A stretch of 43,676 nt of DNA from Pseudomonadota bacterium. GTDB taxonomy: Bacteria > Planctomycetota > UBA8108 > UBA1146. The stretch spans positions 1 to 43,676 of the forward strand of contig JAFMMO010000005.1 in NCBI GenBank assembly GCA_017859655.1. Direction: 5' to 3'. The number at the start of each line of letters is the position of its first letter. Position 1 is the stretch's first letter. A program made the translations under genes and the position numbers. The notes under the pieces were generated by a model. That model was not told where the DNA came from, searched no databases, and was given only the letters and a program-made list of their open reading frames with translations. Positions 10,291-21,435 of the stretch are shown here, in pieces.

Positions 10291-10430
10291 GGGGCTCTCT
10301 CCTCGGGTGGGGGGCGGGGCGCGTGGATTGTAGCCCTCTCCCGGGGGACGAGGTAGGCCGCCGAGCGTCGAAGCCCGGTGGAGATCCCGCCCGGGCTCAT
10401 GGTAGAGTCCTCCTCGGAAGAGGTTCACCC

Positions 10431-10904
10431 ATGCCGCCGAAGCTGCTGTTCGACCTGACCGGGATCGACCTCGAGGGCACCGCCTTCGGGATCGAGGAGA
10501 TCCGTGGCCGGAACTCCCAGCGCTTCGAGATGGAGATGCTCGAGCGCATCATCCATTTCGACCCGGAGTCCGGGCGCTCGGTGGGCTTCCGTCCGATCCG
10601 GGAAGACGAGTTCTGGGCTCGGGGCCACTTCCCCGGCCGCCCGGTCTTCCCCGGTGTCCTGATGATCGAGAGCGCCGGACAGCTCTGCAGCTTCTTCTAT
10701 TCCGAGAAGTTCGGCAGCGACAAGGTCATGGGCTTCGCGGCCTGCGACGAGGTGAAGTTTCGAGGGATGATCCAGCCAGGGGACGAGATGGTGATCCTCT
10801 CCGAGGTGATCGACATCCGACCCCGGATCGCCCGCTTTCAGACCCAGGTGGTCGTCGCCGACGAGGTCCGCTTCGAGGGCATCATCGTCGGAATGCCCCT
10901 CTAG
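10431..10904 (+). CDS. FabZ-like beta-hydroxyacyl-ACP dehydratase (hotdog fold)
   Basis: GHFPGRPVFPGVLMIES hallmark; ATG at 10431. Confidence 0.87.
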   Translation: MPPKLLFDLTGIDLEGTAFGIEEIRGRNSQRFEMEMLERIIHFDPESGRSVGFRPIREDEFWARGHFPGRPVFPGVLMIESAGQLCSFFYSEKFGSDKVMGFAACDEVKFRGMIQPGDEMVILSEVIDIRPRIARFQTQVVVADEVRFEGIIVGMPL

Positions 10905-11097
10905 GCTCCCCTCCCACGCCTCCAGCGGCAAGAAAGCCGTGGATCGCGGGAATCCGAAAATCCCCACAGAACGAAGCTCCGCCGCGTAGGTGTGTTGCGC
11001 TCGAGGATCTCCTCGGGCTCGGACACCGCCCGGGGCCCGCTCCCCGGGATTCCCCCATTGAGGACAGACTCCCCCCCGGGGGAGGAAGGAGCCCGCC

Positions 11098-12138
11098 GTG
11101 AAGGCACTGATCCCGCTCATGATCGCCGTACTCGCCACCACCCTCGCGATTCCGCTGAACGCGACCGACGGCCTGATCGCGCGCTGGGCTCTCGACGAGG
11201 CGAATGGCTCCGTCGTGGTCGACTCCTCCGGAAACGGATTCGAGGGCACGGCCTACGGCGCCCAACCCGCCCCGAGTCCGCTCAACGGCGCGCGGAGCTT
11301 CGAAGAGCCGGCCTTCGTCGGCATCCCCGACGCGTTCTCGGTGCCCGCCCAGATCGCGGCTCTCGACCAGGGGTCGATCTCGATCTGGTTCCGGATCGAC
11401 GAGGTCCTCCCGGTCTCCACCCTCCTGCCGATCCTCTACCTGGGGAACAACGACATTTCGCCGAACGACGAGGCGATCGTCATCGAGCTGGGACACGGCG
11501 CGGTGGGAGGAACCGCTCTCTACTTCACCTACTATCTGCACGGCTCCACGCCCCTCTGCTTCGACACGATCTTCAACCTCGAGGTCGGGGTCTGGCACCA
11601 CTTCGTCGTCACGGTGGGCCCGGACTTCAACACGGCCTACCTGAACGGCCAGGAGCTGACCGGGCGCGACTACAACGCGGGCGGACCCGGCGATCGGTAC
11701 TTCTTCTCCGATGTGCCGAATCCCCAGGTGCTCTGGCTCGGGAAGGGTTACGCCAAGGAGCTCCCCGAGCTTCGCTACCACGACGGTCTGATCGACGAGG
11801 CGTCGATCTACAGCCGCGCCCTGACCGCCCAGGAGGTGGAGACCCTCTGGATCCTCGGAGCTCCCCCGACCACCATCTTCCAGCGGGGAGACATCAACTC
11901 CGATGGGGTCTTCGATCTGGCCGATCCGATCGGGGTCCTCGATCACCTCTTCGGGACGGGTGGAATCGCCTGCGAGAGCGCGGCCGACTCGAACGACGAC
12001 GGTACCCTCGACCTCTCCGACGCGATCCACGCCCTCGGGAGCCTCTTCGGCTTCGGACCGGAGCCTTCGGCTCCCTTCCCGGACTGTGGTGCGGAGCTGA
12101 CCCCGGACACGCTCTCCTGCAGCGACCCCGGCTGCTGA
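11098..12138 (+). CDS. Secreted LamG/concanavalin A-like protein with dockerin-like C-terminal tail
   Basis: Signal peptide; LIARWALDEANGSVVVDSSGNGFEGT, VGVWHHFVVTVG...TAYLNGQEL, GLIDEASIYSRALTAQEVETLW; C-terminal RGDINSDGVFDLADPIGVLDHLFG...DSNDDGTLDLSDAIHALGSLFG. Confidence 0.88.
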   Translation: MKALIPLMIAVLATTLAIPLNATDGLIARWALDEANGSVVVDSSGNGFEGTAYGAQPAPSPLNGARSFEEPAFVGIPDAFSVPAQIAALDQGSISIWFRIDEVLPVSTLLPILYLGNNDISPNDEAIVIELGHGAVGGTALYFTYYLHGSTPLCFDTIFNLEVGVWHHFVVTVGPDFNTAYLNGQELTGRDYNAGGPGDRYFFSDVPNPQVLWLGKGYAKELPELRYHDGLIDEASIYSRALTAQEVETLWILGAPPTTIFQRGDINSDGVFDLADPIGVLDHLFGTGGIACESAADSNDDGTLDLSDAIHALGSLFGFGPEPSAPFPDCGAELTPDTLSCSDPGC

Positions 12139-12180
12139 GACCCCAGCGGCACCGCCCGCGAGCGGAGCGCACGAACGCAA

Positions 12181-12220
12181 GAGAGCCCGGCCCCCGCGCG
12201 ATCGCGGTGGCCGGGCTCTC
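12181..12220. terminator. Intrinsic terminator-like hairpin
   Basis: GAGAGCCCGGCC / GGCCGGGCTCTC with inner CCGCG-CGAT-CGCGG, downstream of the LamG gene. Confidence 0.75.
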
Positions 12221-12332
12221 TCCTTGAAGGACCCTCGGTTCAGGAGGGGTGATCGCCCGAAGGGCGCGATTCCGAACCGGGCCGTGAGCCCGGGTGGCCT
12301 CGAACCTGTGGCTTCAAACCCATGGGTTCGAA

Positions 12333-12423
<91 letters not shown>

Positions 12424-12750
12424 GCGGTGACTCGAAACTTCTCGATCCCTCTTCGGCGTTTGAGGCCAGGAAACTGGAGGGCTTCCCGGTCGGGGCGTCG
12501 AATCGGCGAGGGCTCCATCTGCGGCGAAGCGGACTTCGCGAGCGGCGAGGAGCGACCCCTCCGAGCGGTGTCGAGCGCGGGATTGTAACGGTAGTGCCGA
12601 TCTCGGCAAGAGTTCCGAATGGCCGCCCGATGCCCCCTTGCCGCCGCCCCCCCACATCCCTACGATCGGGGGTCGCTCGTTCGCGCACGGAAGCGCGTCG
12701 GGCGATCTGTTCCCGCTCGCCGGATGGGAGCCCACGACACATCCGTCCTC

Positions 12751-12827
12751 TCGCTTCCCCGCTTGAATCCCAGGGCCTCTGCATGGCTTCTGGTGGGTCA
12801 GAGGCCCTCATGGGCCAGGGGAAGCGA
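12751..12827. repeat. Nested inverted repeats (two perfect 10-bp helices) upstream of dnaA
   Basis: Outer TCGCTTCCCC (12751-12760)/GGGGAAGCGA (12818-12827); inner AGGGCCTCTG (12772-12781)/CAGAGGCCCT (12799-12808). Confidence 0.75.
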
Positions 12828-13140
12828 TCACAGGGTGTCGCTCAGGCATCTCTCCCGGATTCCATTGGACCTCCGACCGTACTTTCCACCGACCCCCGGC
12901 CGTCCCCACCCCTCACGGGGTGCGCCGCGCCGATCTCGGACCGGGCATGGGCCACCTCTCCCAGGTCGCCCATCCGCGTCCTCGTCCCCGGTGTCCGGTC
13001 TCTGGTCCCCTTGGAGCCGGGTCCCCGGTCCGCGCCCCGACGCGGCCGTGGGGAGCCCTCCCTCCCGAGCTCGAGCGACGAGGCCCCCACGGGCCCCGCG
13101 GGACACTGGAGCGCGACCAGGGAAGCACGAGGGGGATCGC

Positions 13141-14460
13141 TTGGCTCTTACTCTCTTCGAGTCCGATGGGGCCCGACGGATCCACGATGAGATCCGGCGT
13201 CGGGTCGGAGACAAGGCATTCCGCACCTGGTTCGAAGGGGTCGAGCTCCTGCCCCGGCCGGGGGATCAGCTCGAGGTTCATGTCCCCACCTCTTTCCACC
13301 GGGCGTTCCTCGGGGACCGCTACCAGACCCTGATCAGCGACTCGGCTGCCGCCGTCCTCGGAGGTCGGAGCTACGAGCTCCTGTTCGTCGCGCCGCCCCA
13401 TGTGGGGGCGGTCACGACCCCCGAAGTCGAGTCGCCAACCCCCGCGCCCCCTCACTCGCAGCCCTTCGACCTCGACGGCTTCGTGGTCGGCGGCGCGAAC
13501 CGGCTGGCTCTCAACGCCGCGAGGGCGGTCGCCGAGAGACCCGGGACCGACTACAACCCCCTCTTCATCCACGGGGGCGTCGGTCAGGGGAAGACCCATC
13601 TCCTGAGCGCGATCGCGACTCACTACCGCAGCCTCGGGTGGTCGTCGGTGATCTCAGTCAGCTGCGCCCGCTTCACCGACGACTTCATCAAGGCGATCGC
13701 CTCTCAGAAGATCCTGGAGTTCCGTCGACGGCTGCGGGATGCGGACGCGCTCCTGATCGACGACGTGCAGTTCCTGGCGATGAAGTCGAAGACCCAGGAG
13801 GAGTTCTTCCACACCTTCAACACGCTGATCAACCTCGGTCGCCAGGTCGTCCTCTCGGCGGACTGTGCCCCTGGTGAGCTCCCGGGGATCGAGAAGAGGC
13901 TCGCGAGCCGCTTCGGGGCCGGCCTCGTGGCCGATCTGGGCAGCCCGGACACCGAAACCCGCATGGAGATTCTCCGCCGCAAGGGAGAGGAGCTGGACCT
14001 CGAGCTCTCCTCCGAGATCTGCGAGGAGGTCGCCGGTGTGGTGCGGGGCAGCGCGAGAGAGCTGGCCGGGGTCGCCAAGCGCCTCCACAGCGTGATTCAC
14101 CTCGAAAAGCGCCCCCTGGACCTTGAGAGCACCCGCGGAGTCCTGAGTGAGCTCTATGGCTCGATGGCCCCGTCGATCGACCTCGATCGGATCGACCAGG
14201 GCGTCTGCGAGGAGTTCGATGTGAGCCGGGTGGAGCTCCATTCGAAGAAGCGGACGCGCTCGATCGTGGTTCCCCGCCAGATCGCCATGTTCCTCGCGCG
14301 TCGTCATACCTCCGCCTCCCTGAAGGAGATCGGCCATCACTTCGGCGGCCGGGACCACACGACCGTGATCCATGCGGTGGAGAAGATCCAGAGCCTCAAC
14401 AGGAGCGATCGGACGTTTCGCCGGCGGATCGAGGCGGTCGAGAAGATGCTGCTCCGGTGA
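13141..14460 (+). CDS. dnaA: Chromosomal replication initiator DnaA (probable TTG start)
   Basis: NPLFIHGGVGQGKTHLLSAI Walker A, DALLIDDVQFLAMKSKTQEEFFHTFN, domain IV RQIAMFLARRHTSASLKEIGHHFGGRDHTTVIHAVEKI. TTG at 13141 is in frame and begins the domain I similarity. Confidence 0.97.
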   Translation: MALTLFESDGARRIHDEIRRRVGDKAFRTWFEGVELLPRPGDQLEVHVPTSFHRAFLGDRYQTLISDSAAAVLGGRSYELLFVAPPHVGAVTTPEVESPTPAPPHSQPFDLDGFVVGGANRLALNAARAVAERPGTDYNPLFIHGGVGQGKTHLLSAIATHYRSLGWSSVISVSCARFTDDFIKAIASQKILEFRRRLRDADALLIDDVQFLAMKSKTQEEFFHTFNTLINLGRQVVLSADCAPGELPGIEKRLASRFGAGLVADLGSPDTETRMEILRRKGEELDLELSSEICEEVAGVVRGSARELAGVAKRLHSVIHLEKRPLDLESTRGVLSELYGSMAPSIDLDRIDQGVCEEFDVSRVELHSKKRTRSIVVPRQIAMFLARRHTSASLKEIGHHFGGRDHTTVIHAVEKIQSLNRSDRTFRRRIEAVEKMLLR

Positions 14461-14487
14461 TCCGGAGCCCGTCTCGGAAGCGAGGAG

Positions 14488-14518
14488 CGAGCCGCGCAGG
14501 GATCCCCCGCGCGGCTCG
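14488..14518 (+). terminator. dnaA intrinsic terminator-like hairpin
   Basis: CGAGCCGCGC...GCGCGGCTCG with inner GGG-AT-CCC, followed by TTCTC. Confidence 0.65.
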
Positions 14519-14557
14519 TTCTCATCCCGGAGAGCACGCCGAGAGGAGATCGCAAGC

Positions 14558-14947
14558 GGTGGAAAACCGAACGACAATCGGAGGGGCAACTCACGATGCG
14601 CAGAGGAGACCTCGCTCGAACCAAGCCGCCTCGAGAACGTACCTGGGGACAACCCGGTCCGAGTTCTTCAGTCCTTCCCGACGCATCATCGAGGCGTCCA
14701 CAGCTCCGAGGGTCGTGACTCTTTCTCTAAGTGTTTTCTATGGTTGAGTTTGTGGTTGATCTAGCGGCGGTTTTCCACATTCCTGGGCTGCGTGATGAAG
14801 ATGACGATGAAAAATCATCATCATCAAAGAAATCACTCCCCCCGATCACCCTTGGAGAGGCGTCTCCGGCCCCCCTCGACCATCCCCCATAAACCAATAT
14901 TCCGAAGTGGTTTACGATAGTGGCGAGAACCCCTGTATTGGTTGATC
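14558..14947. other. Candidate replication origin (oriC) region in the dnaA-dnaN gap
   Basis: 732-bp gap, visibly more AT-rich than surroundings; DnaA-box match TTTTCCACA (14771-14779) and near-match GGTGGAAAA (14558-14566, opposite orientation); ATG/ATC trinucleotide-rich tract 14792-14832. Confidence 0.55.
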
Positions 14948-14970
14948 GGAGCCCTCTCTGCGCGTATCAT
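14942..14970 (+). promoter_or_regulatory. Candidate sigma70-type promoter for dnaN
   Basis: TTGATC (14942-14947), 17-nt spacer, TATCAT (14965-14970), about 220 nt upstream of the dnaN ATG. Confidence 0.5.
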
Positions 14971-15192
14971 GACGCACCTCGCGCGGAGTCGTCTCCGCGC
15001 CGCTCTCGGAGGGGGAGTTCCGAGCCGATCCCTGACCATGCCAGCGACCGGACCAATGAAGGGCTGAGGCTTCAGCTCCTCGGTCGCGACACCTTGTGAG
15101 AACCCCCCCGCCCTCCCTGGCGATGCCCGCGTTCCGGGCGACGATCGGGGCCGTTCGGTCCCCGAGCTCTCGATCGAGAAGAGGAGCAGCGA

Positions 15193-16337
15193 ATGAAGAT
15201 CCAGTGCCACTCCAAGGAGCTCTTCGAGGCGGTCGGGCTGGCCGCCGGGGTCGTCCCGAACAACGCGACGCGACCGATCCTCCAGACCCTGCTCCTCGAC
15301 GCCTCCCCGAGCGGGCTCGTCGTCAAGGGAACCGACCTGGAGGTGGGACTCTCCGCCCGGGTCGACGGGGTGATCTGCGAGGAGCCGGGGCAGGCCGCCA
15401 TTCCCGCCGCGCGCCTTCAGGGGATTCTCCGGGAGTCGCGGAGCGAGAAGGTCGACCTCGAGGTCGTCGACGATCAGGTCCGCATCGTGGCCGGCGGCTC
15501 CCGCTTCAAGGTGCCGGTTCTCCCCCACGAGGAGTTCCCCCAGCTCGACTTCCGTCCCCCCTCGCCCGCGCTCCGCGTGCAGCGTGAGGCGCTCCTCGGC
15601 CTCCTCCGTCGGGTCTCGGTCGCGGCGACACGCGATGCCACCCGCTTTCAGATGCACAGCGTGCTCATCGACTGTGGCGAAGAGTCCCTCCGCCTCGTCT
15701 CGACCGACGGCAAGCGGATGGCGGTCGGCGAGCTCCCCCTCGACGCCGAGCAGAAGAAGGGGGTCGAGAACGGGCAGTACATCCTCCCCCTGAAAGGCGT
15801 GGAGCTCCTGATGAAGATCCTCGACCAGGAGCCGGAGGAGGAGATCGAGCTCCATCTCGATCAAAACGAGGTGACCTACGCCTCCGATCGGATCTCTCTC
15901 TCGTCGCGGCTCGTCGAGGGGCGCTACCCCGAGTACGAGCGCGCCATTCCTGCGGAGATCGAGCATGTCTTCTCGGTCGAGACCGAGGAGCTCCTGGTGG
16001 GACTCCGGCAGGCCTCCCTCATGACGACGAAGGAGACGAACTCCGTCCGCTTCGCGTTCGGCTCCGGCGGGGTCGTCCTCTCCACGGTCGCCTCGAACGT
16101 GGGCGAGTCGCGGATCGAGGTCTCCGCCCAGCGCGAGTCCGGCGAGGAGGAGGAGTTCACCATTCACTTCAATCCGGGCTACCTGATCGATCTCCTCCGG
16201 GTGATCGACTCTCCGCGCATCGTGGCCAGCTTCCGTGATCGGAAGACCGCCGGCCTCTTCTCCCTCCCCGAGGGTGGAGCGAACTACCGGCACATCGTGA
16301 TGCCGCTCGTGGTCTCCGATGGTGGCACCACCGGGGA

Positions 16338-16341
<4 letters not shown>
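15193..16341 (+). CDS. dnaN: DNA polymerase III subunit beta (sliding clamp)
   Basis: MKIQCHSKELFEAV...NATRPILQTLLLDA; C-terminal YRHIVMPLVVSDG. Confidence 0.96.
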
Positions 16342-19449
<3,108 letters not shown>

Positions 19450-19492
19450 GCCGTCGACGCGCCCGGCCCGAGCGTCGCCCAGGGAGGAACTC

Positions 19493-20368
19493 ATGAAGGC
19501 ACGGACCTCGATCTGCGAGTTCGCGCGCTGGAAGGCGGGGGGGGAGCGCTTCGTCTGCCTCACCGCCTACGATGCGCCCACCGCCCGCATCCTGGAGTCC
19601 TCCGGAGTCCCCATGATCCTGGTCGGGGACTCGGTCGGGAATGTCGTGCTCGGCCACGCGGACACGGTACCCGTCACCGTGGATGTCATGGTCCATCACA
19701 CGGCGGCGGTCCGGCGTGGCGCTCCTCATTCCTTTGTGGTCGCCGACATGCCCTTCGGCTCCTTTCAGGTCTCCGAGGAGGAGGCGGTCCGCAACGCGGT
19801 GCGCCTCGTGCAGGAGGGCGGCGCGGATGCGGTGAAGCTCGAGGGGGGTCGGGAGAGATGCGCGGCGATCGAGAGGATCGTCGCGGCGGGGATCCCCGTC
19901 GTCGGCCATCTCGGGCTCACTCCCCAGAACGCCACTCAGCTCGGGGGCTACCGCGTCCAGGCCGCGGACGCCGCCTCCGCGATCCGGCTGATTCGTGAGG
20001 CGGCGCTCCTCGAGGCCGCCGGGGCCTTCGCGATCGTGCTCGAGTGCATCCCGGAGCAGGTCGCGGCGCTGGTGACCGAGCGAAGCACCGTCCCCACGAT
20101 CGGAATCGGGGCGGGGAGCGGGGTCGATGCCCAGGTCCTCGTCTTCCACGACCTGATCGGGATCTCGAGCGGGTACTCCCCTCGCTTCGTCCGCAGCTAT
20201 CTCGACGCCGAAGAGCGCCTCCGCGAGGCGGTCGGGCGCTTTCGCGAGGATGTCTCGACCGGCAGCTTCCCGGGAGATGGGGAGAGCTTCTCCATGGCGG
20301 ACGAGGCCCTCGCGGTCCTCCGCCAGGCGATGACGACGACGAGCACGGAGGAGGTCCTGAAGCAGTGA
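19493..20368 (+). CDS. panB: 3-methyl-2-oxobutanoate hydroxymethyltransferase
   Basis: CLTAYDAPTARILESSGVPMILVGDSVGNVVLGHADTVPVTVD, DAVKLEGG, VVGHLGLTPQ, GIGAGSGVDAQVLVFHDLIG. Confidence 0.97.
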   Translation: MKARTSICEFARWKAGGERFVCLTAYDAPTARILESSGVPMILVGDSVGNVVLGHADTVPVTVDVMVHHTAAVRRGAPHSFVVADMPFGSFQVSEEEAVRNAVRLVQEGGADAVKLEGGRERCAAIERIVAAGIPVVGHLGLTPQNATQLGGYRVQAADAASAIRLIREAALLEAAGAFAIVLECIPEQVAALVTERSTVPTIGIGAGSGVDAQVLVFHDLIGISSGYSPRFVRSYLDAEERLREAVGRFREDVSTGSFPGDGESFSMADEALAVLRQAMTTTSTEEVLKQ

Positions 20369-21435
20369 TCCGCTCGAACGACCCCCGAGGGCCCATCATC
20401 ATCCAGGGGCCTGGCGCCATCGGGCGCCTGCTCGCTGCGCGGCTCGATCGCGCAGGCCACGCGGTCCAGCTGCTCGGTCGCCACGGCTCGCGCTCCGAGA
20501 TCGACCCCGGCCCGCGGAAGCGAAGCGTCCTCCTTCATGAGAATGGCCGGCGCACCCACAAGGCCTCCTTGCTGCATCGGCTCCCGGGGGAGAGCCTCCC
20601 GAGGTCGGGCTCCCTCCTGATCGTCACCACGAAGGCCTTCGATGTGCGTGAGGCGATCCGGGAGGGTCTGCGGAGCGTGACGCCGACCGCCCCGATCCTC
20701 ATCCTCTCCAACGGCCTCGGCCATGACGAGACCCTCGCGGAGCTCACGGAGATCCGCCCGACCCTGCTGGGGACCATCGCGTGCGGCGCCTGGGCCACCG
20801 GGGACCTCGCGGTCGAGGATGGCGAGGTCCACTGCGTGGGGGATGGACCGGTCGTGATCGGTCCCTCGCCGGCGGGAGACCCCATTGATGCATCGCGGGT
20901 CGCCGACCTGCTCCGCTCCGCCGGATTCGACGCCCACTCGACCGCAGACGGACGGCGCGCCCAGTGGCTCAAGGCGGCCCTCAACTGCGGACTGAACCCG
21001 GTGGCGACCCTCCTCGGGAGCCCGAACGGGGAGATCCCCGGCAGCAACTACTTCTCCTGGGCGGTCGAGGCCGCGCGGGAGACCGCGCTCGTCGGTCGGG
21101 CGACCGGACTCGACCTCCCGGAGAGCGGATGGAGGAGCCGGCTCGAGGAGCTCTGCTCCGCCACCGCCCCGAATCGCTGCTCGATGCTTCAGGATCTCGA
21201 CGCGGGTCGCCAGCTGGAGATCGATCACCTCAACGAGTGGGTGGCCCGGAGGGCGAACCGCCTTCAGGTCCCCGCGCCTCGGAACCGCCGGCTCGCGAGC
21301 GCCTTCGCCGGTGACAGCCGGACCCTGGTCCGGCAGTTCCGGGAGGCCCTGCGCCAGGACGGGGTCAGCCCCGTCCCCTCGATCGAAGGAACTGAGCCCG
21401 TCCACCGGACGGCGGAAGCGGAGATCGGATCATGA
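20365..21435 (+). CDS. panE: 2-dehydropantoate 2-reductase (probable GTG start)
   Basis: Rossmann IIQGPGAIGRLLAARL; ILSNGLGHDETLAE; KAALNCGLNPVATLLG (conserved Lys/Asn). Overlaps panB stop and gyrA start. Confidence 0.9.
   Translation: MIRSNDPRGPIIIQGPGAIGRLLAARLDRAGHAVQLLGRHGSRSEIDPGPRKRSVLLHENGRRTHKASLLHRLPGESLPRSGSLLIVTTKAFDVREAIREGLRSVTPTAPILILSNGLGHDETLAELTEIRPTLLGTIACGAWATGDLAVEDGEVHCVGDGPVVIGPSPAGDPIDASRVADLLRSAGFDAHSTADGRRAQWLKAALNCGLNPVATLLGSPNGEIPGSNYFSWAVEAARETALVGRATGLDLPESGWRSRLEELCSATAPNRCSMLQDLDAGRQLEIDHLNEWVARRANRLQVPAPRNRRLASAFAGDSRTLVRQFREALRQDGVSPVPSIEGTEPVHRTAEAEIGS

Noticed and set aside
12301-12330. AACCCATGGGTT palindrome and GGGTTCGAATT beside tRNA-Ser as an integration-site (att) remnant
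   Set aside because: No integrase or second att copy seen; the resemblance to a tRNA T-arm is short.
14793-14833. Canonical DnaA-trio element
   Set aside because: The triplets are TGA/GAT and ATC-type, not the described 3'-GAT-5' register (CTA on the top strand), so only a generic unwinding-tract claim is kept.
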